From assembly GCA_021292105.1 (NCBI GenBank), contig CM037864.1:11331898-11395897 (forward strand): 64,000 bases of DNA. The letters run 5' to 3'. Shown here piece by piece: positions 1 to 9,984 of the stretch (the first letter of the stretch is position 1; each line of letters opens with the position of its first letter). Under the pieces are notes generated by a model, which worked only from the letters and a program-made list of their open reading frames with translations, ran no database searches and was not told the DNA's origin. Origin of the DNA: Anadara kagoshimensis. Its lineage: Eukaryota; Mollusca; Bivalvia; Arcoida; Arcidae. Made by a program: the position numbers and the translations under genes.

Positions 1-362
1 TCATATATCAATCAGCAGGTGGTTTAATCGGCACATTTTACATACAATTTCTAATTTTAATTATAAAAATTCACAAAGTTGTACTAACGGATTACCAAAA
101 TTATTGGTGGAGAACACAGAGATTTCTTTGGAAAAAATTTGGTAGGACCACGAACCTTCCACAAATAATATGACAGAACTTTTTGATACCGGCTCTGAAA
201 GACCTGAGATGGCACTAGGGGGGTCTGGGGGCATGCCCCCCAGAAAAATTTTAAAAATCAGAAGGTCTGAGACGTCATTTCCTGCATTCTCAATTTGATT
301 CTGTCTTCCAATATTGTTTCTTGTTTCAACTTGATTTTTTTGATTTCCGCAATATTTCTGGA

Positions 363-1046
363 CAATATACTCTGATACATGGTGATTATATAACATAAAA
401 TTAAAAGTCTCCAATACGATTTCGGAAGTCACTCTAGAATGATAACACGCGGAATAGGAAACGGTACCGTATGTTCTCCAGTCCGGATTTGACCTTTGTT
501 TACACACTATTTAAACGACAATCACATGCTAGCTTCAGTAAAACTATCACAAAGATTAAAATTATATAGCTTACGCGTTCATGAAGTTATACAAGTTTAT
601 TTTTAACAGGTTTTCATACATTTTTTCTAAAATATTTTTATAAGCCCACAAAAAAGTGGGCCCCCCTGGCCCCCCCGGATACTACGGGCCTGCAATATAC
701 TCTGATACATGGTGATTATATAACATAAAATTAAAAGTCTCCAATACGATTTCGGAAGTCACTCTAGAATGATAACACGCGGAATAGGAAACGGTACCGT
801 ATGTTCTCCAGTCCGGATTTGACCTTTGTTTACACACTATTTAAACGACAATCACATGCTAGCTTCAGTAAAACTATCACAAAGATTAAAATTATATAGC
901 TTACGCGTTCATGAAGTTATACAAGTTTATTTTTAACAGGTTTTCATACATTTTTTCTAAAATATTTTGATAAGCCCACAAAAAGTGGGGGGGGGGGGCC
1001 CGCCCCCCCCCCTGGCCCCCCCCCCCCCCCGGATACTACGGGCCTG
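363..1046. repeat. Tandem duplication, 2 copies of about 330 bp
   Basis: Copy 1 runs 363-692 and copy 2 runs 693-1046; they are almost identical. Copy 2 is longer because its GC tract near 985-1032 has expanded into long G and C runs, whereas copy 1 has only short runs at 656-677. Both copies end with the same GGATACTACGGGCCTG sequence. An open frame on the - strand (507 to 61) crosses copy 1 and continues left of it; I do not recognise its product and treat it as unproven. Nothing else is recognised in 1-362. Confidence 0.85.
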
Positions 1047-1128
1047 AATTATATAACCACTGGACTATGCATTGCCACTTTTCAAGATTAAATTTGGGTT
1101 TTAGTGTTCAGAGAAATCAAAGAAAAAC

Positions 1129-1300
1129 ATGCATACCAATTCATGTCTAAAGTGCAATTAAAACAAAGAAAAAACTGAAAACAAGCGAACTTCTACCAGG
1201 GAAGTGCGACCAGGTGCTCTGGAAGGGTAAGCAACTTCTGTTTAGCTAACTACACCAGCTAATTTTGTATCAAAACCAGAAATTGAAATCTGACCCTAAA
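1129..1300 (+). repeat. R1 dispersed repeat, partial
   Basis: Diverged partial copy of the R1 family. It is recognised by the order of shared blocks: a CATACTAATCCATG-like start, then CCAGGGAAGTG, GGTGCTC, GGAAGGGTAAGCA and TGTTTAGCTA. Confidence 0.6.
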
Positions 1301-1330
1301 AAGCTCATTGCTAGAACAGTATCTCGGATG

Positions 1331-1439
1331 TAGTCCGATTAATCAGCCCACTAAACCCCCATTTTAATTTTTTGACTTTTTGACTTCCAAAAAGTCAAAA
1401 AATTAAAATGGGGGTTTAGTGGGCTGATTAGTCGGACTA
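1331..1439. mobile_element. Foldback MITE with 8-bp target duplication
   Basis: Two arms of about 51 bp (1331-1381 and 1389-1439) are inverted copies with a single mismatch, separated by a 7-base loop. The element begins TAGTCCG and ends CGGACTA. It is flanked on both sides by CTCGGATG (1323-1330 and 1440-1447), an 8-bp target-site duplication. An 8-bp duplication is the length made by hAT-type transposases (P elements also give 8 bp), so a hAT-type non-autonomous element is the best guess. No coding capacity. Confidence 0.85.
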
Positions 1440-1481
1440 CTCGGATGGGACTCAAAACCGAGGTCCCATGTATTGGTACAC

Positions 1482-1600
1482 ACTAAAGATGCATCTGAAG
1501 AATTCGAAAAAGAGAAGGCCACCATCTTTTGTGCTACATAGGACGCTGACGGAAACGGACAGCAAGATAAGTTCATGGAATTTTATATTTCAATATCTGT
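1482..1600 (+). pseudogene. EF-hand-like coding remnant with in-frame stop
   Basis: Reading from 1482 gives a hydrophilic peptide followed by a TAG stop at 1539-1541 and then DADGNGQQDKFMEF. That stretch has the spacing of an EF-hand calcium-binding loop (D at 1 and 3, N at 5, G at 6, E at 12). No matching start, splice sites or second EF hand are visible nearby, and the helix before the loop is off by about one residue. It may be a decayed exon or a chance match. Confidence 0.3.
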
Positions 1601-2606
1601 GATATTGAACCAAACGCAAAGACGTAGCTTGCAATTGCCGCGCTAAATATCGGATCGTATTTGTATTAAAGTGTAAGTTAAACGATTTTCGATAATTTGA
1701 GTATAAATAGTAAATGCCGTAATTAAAACAATGTCGAAAACCCCGTGATCGTACATGGTCTCCTTTTCGAGATATACGTGGTGAAACCTCCAATTTTGCA
1801 CCTGGAAAATTTGTAATCAAGCCTGTACAGGCAACTTCCGGTTTTCGACGATCACACTTGTGACGTCACCAAAAAAAAGGATACAAAATAATCTATAGTG
1901 AACAAATATGGTTAGTCATACTGATAATTGCTGTCTTTTCTACGACTGACTAAATAAAAAAAAAACAGTAAAACTTGAGTTACTAAGTTGTTTTATTTGT
2001 TTAACTGTGTATGCAAGGTTCGGTATGACGTTATTTGTATTACAAAATGATACTTCGAAAATCTCAACACAGTGAAAGCTTCACTTTGCTCGGGCACTTT
2101 ACTTTCCATCTATATGAAATGTACTATATAATGGTCTTTAGATTGAAGCTTTAAGGCAATGTGTTCCGAGGCACGGGTAACCATACTTGGAAGTGATATT
2201 GCCTATGCATAGTGTTACAAAAACAATACTTTGAAATTCTCAGTGATAGCTTCACTTTTCTCAGGTACTTTACCTTCCGTCTATATGAAATATACATGAT
2301 AATGGATGTGCTTACATTGAAGTTTTAAGCCAATGTGTTCCGAGGTACTGCTAGACAATATTTGTATTAACAGTAGGTAATTTATTTGTTAAATTTAGTA
2401 AAATCCATTTTTATGTATTGCAAATGAAACGAAAATTTAATCGAATGTCGAATAAGTAACTGTTACTTATTTAATGTTGAACGCTGCAATATGTTGAATA
2501 AGTAACGTACTTCAGGTAATCTAGATTTTCGACTTCGCAGATCAATGAAATTTTATAAATGGGCTGATCAAATTTGCTCGTGGTGTTGTCATGACTATCA
2601 ACACTA
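1600..2606. other. Unassigned AT-rich stretch
   Basis: No gene is recognised. The segments near 2085-2190 and 2250-2345 resemble each other (both contain CTCGG.ACTTTAC.TTCC and a shared AATGTGTTCCGAGG ending). This suggests an old tandem repeat with a period of about 180 bp. Confidence 0.4.
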
Positions 2607-3647
2607 TAGTCCAAGAGATCATGACTAAAAACCGGGTGAACGAGGCCAAAAGGTTTGAAGGTTGATTCTTGTAGGAAAATGTCCCTAGTTACTGAAAACC
2701 AATTTCTTACGCGTCAAATCGTTTCCGATTTTTCAATCAGAAACAGTTTTTGAAAAAAAGTCTCTGCAAATGTTAAATTTTTGGAAAAACTAATAATTTC
2801 AGATTTTGAAGCATTCTGTGACAAAAACAACACAAAAGTGCTCATTCTATCTTTCATTGTGGACACATGATAGATTAAAATGCAAAACATCCTGACAGTT
2901 TTCCGATTTTGTGTCAAAAATTTTAAAATAAGCAATAAAATCAGTGTGGGAACCGCGTTTTCATGAAATCTCTTGTGCTCTACTTCTTGTAATTTTGTTA
3001 TATAGGCATTATATTTCGAGATTTATATGTCGCTGTAATGCCATGGCATATTCAAATCTGACAACATATAAAACTATTGGAAATACCGAAGTTTATAGAT
3101 GAAACGGATAAATTTATTTCCCCTACCCCAAAATTGAAAAGCATGTGAAAATCCATTTTGTGCAATATATGCCGATTTGTGTAACTAATGAAGATTTCAA
3201 GCAAAAGTATCAGCAACAATGATAAAACATGCTTCAAGGATTTAAAATATTTGTAAAATGCTTTAGCTTAAGGACAAATAGGTCTAACAATCATGATAAA
3301 ATTGCTTATTTTATTCATTTATATGTAAATTGCTATAAGAAAAAAGGAGCCTCGCCTATTGTAATTTTGTTATTTAGGCATTGAATCTCGGCTGTTATAT
3401 ATTGGCGTTATTCCCCGACATATAAGTTTCTAATAACACCAAAAACTGTCAGAAATAGCTAAGCTTATAGATGAGACGAATAGATTTATTTCCCCTACCC
3501 CAAAATAATGAAAAACCCTTTTTAGCACATGTATGCATATTTATGCTTTTAATGAAAGTTTTAACCAGATGTCTATGAAACAATTATTTTTTTATGATTC
3601 AAAGTAATAGCAAAACGTATTTAGGAAACATTCATATTTAAAATTGA

Positions 3648-3752
3648 AAATCAAAAACAAACATATCAATCCTTTTCCAAATCATAATCCCCCCCCAAAA
3701 AAACTTGAAACTAGCAAATTGGACCGGGTGCTCCTGAAGCATAAACACCTCA
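3648..3752 (+). repeat. R1 dispersed repeat, partial
   Basis: Diverged copy lying in the spacer of the large inverted repeat. It starts with AATCAAAAACAAACATA and continues to the ACCGGGTGCTCC block of R1. Confidence 0.6.
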
Positions 3753-3969
3753 TGTTTATAGCAATTACAACCGCCACGTTTGAAAAAAATAGAAAGACGC
3801 ACAATTTTACGAACAACCTGATATTATGAAATAATAAATGCAAATAAGTTCATTTCTAGTCAATGGTAAGACTGAATGTAAGGCATTTCTGGTTATGGTT
3901 TGATATAAAACTATTGGGTTTTATCAGCACATGCATGTATCTCCATTAGATAAAGTTTAATCAGATCCA

Positions 3970-4460
3970 TTAGCTTTCTAAACCATATTCATTATTACTA
4001 AAACCCGTTTATCAGAGATTGTAGCCTTGTTTTATAAAACTTTGCAATTTATTCTTGTGGAATCATTTCATTAAGAAGTGACCTAATGTATAATTTCAGC
4101 ATCCACTAATAATCTTATTTTAAAAAGTCTGCAAACTCCGTAAAGTTTTCAATTTCACTTCTAACTGACAAAATTTCTGTGTCCAACAACTCCACCTTTG
4201 TATCCTTTAAAGGAATGATTGATAGCAATTACATCACAAATTGCCTGGTCATATTATAATGACAAAAAGTGGTATTGGACACCTTTCAACCTTAAGCCTG
4301 TGACCAGGTTCCTTGTGCCACGTTCTATTTTGAACACTGTACATTAGGTCACTTCCTAATAAAATGATGCCACTAGTGAAAATGCAAAGTTTTGTAAAAT
4401 GTGGCCACAATCTTTGATAAACGGGGTTTAGTAATAATAAATATGGTTTAGTAAACTTCT
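3970..4460. mobile_element. Inverted-repeat element (MITE-like)
   Basis: About 115 bp at 3975-4092 (from CTAAACCATATTCATTATTA to AAGTGACCTAATGTA) recurs inverted at about 4340-4457. A central region of about 250 bp has no coding capacity. Clear target duplications were not resolved. Confidence 0.65.
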
Positions 4461-4884
4461 TTTACCATATAATCACGAATAATATGTAAACGCCACTACG
4501 AAATATAATCGTGGTCATAGAAAAACTGAAAAAGCAAAAAGGAGAATCACGGATATTAGAAATGCTTTAAGATTTAGATGTTTTACTAAAGAATATAGAA
4601 CCTGTAGATACTTATGTTTAAGCTAAAATAAGCTAGATATGGACAGCAAAGTTCGGTTAGAAAAAGTGAAATTGCTAACATTACCAGAGTGGCAAAGGTC
4701 GATGAAACAATGAGTAAAGTGTTCAACTGACAATGGAAAGAGATAAATTTTATTAAAACATGTTGAATTGAAGCAATAGAGTACCGATAAAATGCGTTAT
4801 GTAAATCGTCAAATATAAACACAAACATTATGATATTATCACAATAACAAAAGGAAAGTTTAAAAAAAATGACAAAGTTAAACA

Positions 4885-4985
4885 CGTAAACATCTGGTAG
4901 GGAAAAAGGGTCGGGTGCTCGGGAAGGGTAGTCGCTTCCCGCCACTACTTGTGAAATAAAGATTGAGAATGAAAGCAGTAACAAG
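4885..4985 (+). repeat. R1 dispersed repeat, fragment
   Basis: Contains the R1 blocks ACACGTAAAC, CGGGTGCTCGGGAAGGGTA and a diverged CCGCCACT...GTGAAATAAA stretch. The rest of 5000-5460 shows no feature I recognise. Confidence 0.5.
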
Positions 4986-5459
4986 AAAAAAAACTTATTT
5001 CAATTCAGAGTTTTGAAACTGAACAAAACTAAACCAGATCTAAGCAATTTATTGCTAGAAATTGTTGAATCATATTTCAGTTACTTTTTTAACAGAAACC
5101 AAAGAAGAGATGATCAGAGTAACCACTCTCTGTCATCATGTACTATTCGACAAACAGAACTCTATCGCCTCAATGTACCTTAAATAAGTTTAAGAGGAAG
5201 GATGTAAATTTATATGCATGTCCAAGTAAATGGTTTGTAATTTTGAAGATGATTTTGAGGATCTGTCTCAAGACTGACTAACACTGCCTTACAAATGTCC
5301 AAATATTGATTGTGTTACATGTTTAGAGTGTGTAACAATTACACAAGTATTTTTGCACATTGTCTAATTTGCAAATATTTTTGATTTCTATCAGTTGATT
5401 TTTAGTCGTTTGCCTGAGGTTCCAGTTGTTGTTTTAATGGTTACATATTTTCATGTTTT

Positions 5460-6840
5460 AGCGATTTTAGTGTAAGCGCATTGACTCAATATCTGTTATT
5501 CGAAATTCAATGTCTATGTAACAAAAATACAATCAGTGAAGCTTCTATTTTGCCATAGCACATTGAATTGAAAATAAATAAAGTAAGCATTTTGCTATGA
5601 AAAATTAGACCAATCTGTCATTAAAATAATTAAAATAATGCATTTTGTAAAATATTTTATATCCATGATGCTTCTTTTACCATTGTTACAGGTAGATTTG
5701 CCTGAAACTTCTATTAGAAATACTAATTGTCACACATTGGCAAAAACAGGGTTTTCACAATTGTTTTCAACTTTGGGGTAGGGGGAATACATTCGTTTGC
5801 CTCATCTACAAGCTTTGCTATTTCCGACAGTTTTTGGTGTAATTAGAAACTTATATGTCGGGGAATAACGCCAATATATAACAGTCGAGATTCAATGCCT
5901 AAATAACAAAATTACAAGAGACGAAGCTCCTTTTTTCTTATAGCAATTTACATATAAATTGTCATATACCATTTTTTGAATTTAATCATAAAATACATTC
6001 AAAAAATGGTATATGACAATATATTGTCATATACCATTTTTTGAATGTATTTTATGATTAAATTCAAAAAATGGTATATGACAAAATGAATAAAATAAGC
6101 AATTTTATCATGATAGTTAGACCTATTTGTCCTTAAGCTAAAGCATTTTACAAATATTTTAAATCCTTGAAGCATGTTTTATCATTGTTGCTGATACTTT
6201 TGCTTGAAATCTTCATTAGTTACACAAATCGGCATATATTGCACAAAAATGGATTTTCACATGCTTTTCAATTTTGGGGTAGGGGAAATAAATGTATCCG
6301 TTTCATCTATAAACTTCGGTATTTCCAATAGTTTTATATGTTGTCAGACTTGAATATGCCATGGCATTACAGCGACATATAAATCTCGAAATATAATGCT
6401 ATATAACAAAATTACAAGAAGTAGAGCACAAGAGATTTCATGAAAACGCGGTTCCCACACTATTGTTTTATGCAAAGTGCAAATTTTCATATTAGATCAC
6501 CAATCACTCTACATATTATTGTTTTATTAATATGTTGGGAACAGACGAAAGATGTAACAAACAATTATGTTTTGTTTTAGACACTTATTGGCAAGTATGG
6601 GCCAAAATAATGAATTTTTGACATTTTCGTATTTTGGGGGTAGGGGAAGCATATTTATTTGCTACGGTATTAAGGTTTCATATTTCCAAATTTGTGTGAC
6701 ATTTTTATCTACAGGACTACCAAGGCTTTATTAAAATATATAGTTTGTCAGATTTAATGCATTAGCAACAAATTTACAAGATTCGAAAGACGGTAGATAT
6801 AATAAAAACGCATTTTTCAGCACTGATTTTATTGCTTATT
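5460..6840. repeat. Decayed tandem units within the inverted repeat arm
   Basis: A unit of roughly 370-500 bp recurs. Landmarks are TTGGGGTAGGGG (near 5773, 6279 and 6645), then a TATTTCC block, then ACAAAATTACAAGA (near 5908, 6408 and 6770). The end of a fourth unit precedes 5570. The other arm carries the same landmarks inverted (near 3125 and 3487). Confidence 0.7.
5960..6083. mobile_element. Perfect 124-bp foldback insertion
   Basis: The element is a perfect palindrome about its centre (6021/6022), beginning TGTCATATACC and ending GGTATATGACA. Each half is itself a hairpin, so the same 20-odd base end occurs four times. It is flanked by AAAT on both sides (5956-5959, 6084-6087). The equivalent place in the opposite arm (near 3315) has an uninterrupted sequence with one AAAT. 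This is therefore an insertion with a 4-bp target duplication made after the arms formed. Confidence 0.85.
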
Positions 6841-7163
6841 TTAAAATTTTGACACAAAATCGGAAAACTGTCAGGATGTTTTGCATTTTAATCTATCATG
6901 TGTCCACAATGAAAGATAGAATGAGCACTTTTGTGTTGTTTTCGTCACAGAATGCTTCAAAATCTGAAATTTTTAGTTTTTCCAAAAATTTAACATTTGC
7001 AGAGACTTTTTTTCAAAAACTGTTTCTGATTGAAAAATCGGAAACGATTTGACGCGTAAGAAATTGGTTTTCAGTAACAAGGGACATTTTCCTACAAGAA
7101 TCAACCTTCAAACCTTTTGGCCTCGTTCACCCGGTTCTTAGTCATGATCTCTTGGACTACTAG

Positions 7164-7786
7164 GTCAAGGTGACTTATGGGTGCAACATTTTAAAAAAAA
7201 ACTTGTTTGAAACCAATCATGAATGACAGAAGCAACATCTTTGATGCGACATTTGGCTTCAGCCTATAGTTTGTTCATTTCGTAAAATTCGAACAAAAAT
7301 GGGTTACGTATAGATAGATTGTATTACAACAAACCACGAATTTATCACCCAAACCAAATGTTGTTTTTTTTCTTAGAAACCACGAAAATTGGACCTACAA
7401 CCACGAAAAGAATTGTAATTTAAGAAAGTTTTGAAATATACCGAAAGTACTTAAAATGAAATGGCCATCAATATATTACATTTTCTTAAACACTTAAATA
7501 TCGACTCATTAAGGATACTTTGGTCTATTTAGAAGTTCGATATTTACATATCGTTACTTAGTATGCTCAATAAATTACACTCTATATCAATAACAAGAGA
7601 ATCTGTGGCAAACTCCGGAAGCTGATTGAAGATTAATTAACACATATATATGTATCTGGAAAAGTGATGGATAAATTGTTAAAAGGTAATTAAAGCAATG
7701 TATTGGGATTTGCTGTTGCTTGAGAAATTAAGTCAATCCTTATGTTCCGTCAATGTGGAAACGCTTCATATCGTGAGTATGAACAT

Positions 7787-7835
<49 letters not shown>

Positions 7836-7923
7836 ACTTCTTTACTGTTAACAATGGAAAAAAATCTCTCGGACACACACGCAAAGAGGGATACTAGTAT
7901 ATGTTGAACAAGCATGTACGCGC

Positions 7924-7954
<31 letters not shown>

Positions 7955-8985
7955 TGTCATTTTATGATACCAACATGTATACATATTTAATTAAATTACA
8001 TATTTACTTAAACCGCTTTTGAAATTAGCATTTCCATGTATTCTTAATTGATTATGCAATATTGGTCTTTTTCTGGATTCAAAATTTTAATTTTTAATTG
8101 TAATTTTTTAAAAGGAAAATTGATAATTTTTCGTTTCAATGATTTCAAAAGAAAACTGTCAATTTTAATGATATTACACTTGCTTACGGTAAGTTGGGCA
8201 AATTAAGTTTTCTGCCAAGGACTCTGCACATTTTGTGTTGTGTACAAAAGAATGATTTTTCCCATTTATTTCGGACAATAGTGTTTATCCCGGCACGTGT
8301 ATAATTGAAAGTTAAAATTGATATTTCCATCATAGTTGTGATATATATCGCGAAAATATTTATAACATAACATGTTATCAATTATGGTAAGTGAATGATG
8401 TTTTATATGACAAAAACAAAAGTTTTCATATATTTAAGGCATGACATGTTATTTTGATGCATGTCATTCGCCCACTCATGTCGAATCGGCTTTAATGCAT
8501 GTCGCATACAACATAAAACTGTTTTTGTTTCATACTATAATATTTGTTTGTTTGTTCTTGTTTTCTTTTTCGTTGGCTACTTTTGTTGTTGTTGCTTTGG
8601 TTATATTGTCAAGTGCGTCATTGATATACACCTGCCAAAGTTTAATTATTCATTTCTATTATATGGAAGTATTCAGAAAAAAAATTCAACACATTTGTAT
8701 TGGAAATATAAGACTTGCTATACTGCTAAATTTGCAACGCTAGGGAGTGTCTAGCTGCTTGCTATGGACTGATATAGTTGAGTGTATTGAAGATTTCTTC
8801 ATAGTGACTGATTAGATGATCACCTCCAAACGAATCGGAGGTGACAAGCAATTGGTTTAAACGTTACAAGCTATGGTTTTAGCCCATTAAACATTTTCGG
8901 AATATTGATCTTTATTTTTTAATGGTCCTCATCTGTGGAAGGTAAAAAGTTCAGAAAACCATAAAACCAGTTGGTTATTCACTTT
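7164..8985. other. Non-coding stretch with simple repeats
   Basis: No gene is supported. It holds a (CT)n tract at 7790-7833, a (CG)n-(TG)n tract at 7919-7957, an ACCACGAAAATTGG motif typical of AT-rich MITEs near 7378, and a short perfect hairpin at 8820-8844 (TCACCTCC paired with GGAGGTGA). Two overlapping open frames at 8441-8754 are in different frames, have low-complexity hydrophobic content and match nothing I know. Confidence 0.5.
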
Positions 8986-9130
8986 TAACCCGATAGAGGA
9001 AACCTGAGTAAACGATAGACCAACCATCGACCTTTGATAAGCGAACTAACAAACTCTTCTAACATTAGGACATTCCCGAGTGGATTTCTTACATAGGAAG
9101 TGAGATATCGCGCTTGGCCACTGCACTGAG
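8985..9130 (-). mobile_element. SINE-B fragment (tRNA-derived)
   Basis: On the - strand it begins CACCTCAGTGCAGTGGCCAA, a tRNA-like head with a box A-like region. It continues to the tail block shared with the copy at 13055-13275 (GACCAACCATCGACCTTTGA in + orientation). The box B region is decayed. Confidence 0.5.
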
Positions 9131-9367
9131 GTGAAAACACTACAGATACGAATCGGATAACGCAATTATAGTGTTCATTTGTTTATATTTGTTTTTACAA
9201 CTTCAAGGACATTGACCAATTGAACTTTCATGATCTTTGAACTGCTTGACATGATTGAACGAGTTTAACACGGAAGTGAAATTGATTTCTAAAGACACAG
9301 CCAATGCATAAAACATGTAAATTTCAATTAGCTGAATCGGTTGTTTACGGAAGATTACTTTTTTAAA

Positions 9368-9595
9368 TAGGCAAACAACATTGACCTGTCCGCTTGACCT
9401 TTCATTAGGAATATTCATATACGATGATCCACCTAATGCATAGGTAGTGTAGGATTTGCAGTTAATGACCAACAATGCATTTCCCATTATATAGACGAAA
9501 TTACATCTGTGATGCCCTATATACATAAATGTTTTGGTCGATAATAAATATTCAAATTGAAGGTGAAGCGGACAGGTCAATGTTGTTTACCTATA
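9368..9595. mobile_element. MITE R3, copy 1
   Basis: Ends are inverted repeats of about 35 bp containing CATTGACCTGTCCGCTTGAC (left) and its complement (right). A TATAGG / CCTATA-like boundary is present and a TA duplication is possible. Internal sequence is AT-rich and non-coding; the open frame on the - strand here is a product of the repeat. Confidence 0.8.
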
Positions 9596-9984
9596 CACAT
9601 CAGGGTATTATATCGTTGTTGCTATACTTTCCCATTATGTAGAGAACATGCCGTTTTAAGAAAGAATCAATAAAGTTAATAATTCAATTAAAAATTTGTA
9701 ATCATTCAATCTTGCAGTTTTTTGTAAATAATCCTCTAATGTGCAACTTACAGGTATCGTTATCTTGAACATCGCTTTAATATAAGAGCCGAACCTAAGT
9801 AAAAACTTTACATTTTTATTTACTTATTTATAGAAATATTGGGTTTCTAAAAATGGTAAAACCAATCACAAACTACTGAAGTAAAACGGAGAGAAAAAGT
9901 CATTCTAAAAGGCTTGGCTATTCAAAGAAAAAACTTAAATGGAATGCTTGCATGAATCTTTGTTAACCAGAGTTTTACTTTGAA

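Larger units (their letters stand above)
2607..7163. repeat. Large inverted repeat with about 2 kb spacer
   Basis: The left arm (about 2607-3570) and right arm (about 5570-7163) are inverted copies. In the outer 230 bases (about 2725-2950 versus 6830-7055) I count only about three differences. The left arm lacks the segment present at about 6463-6825 in the right arm; the junction shows short shared sequence (CAGTG), as expected for a deletion. The right arm carries an extra insertion at 5960-6083. Similarity fades toward the spacer. The short open frames at the outer ends of the two arms are copies of each other and are not taken as genes. Confidence 0.85.

Noticed and set aside
61..507. 148-codon open frame on the - strand
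   Set aside because: It spans the edge of a duplicated repeat, has no recognisable domain and no clear splice or promoter context.
8441..8754. Two overlapping open frames of about 100 codons
   Set aside because: Low-complexity hydrophobic composition, competing frames, no family resemblance and no splice context.
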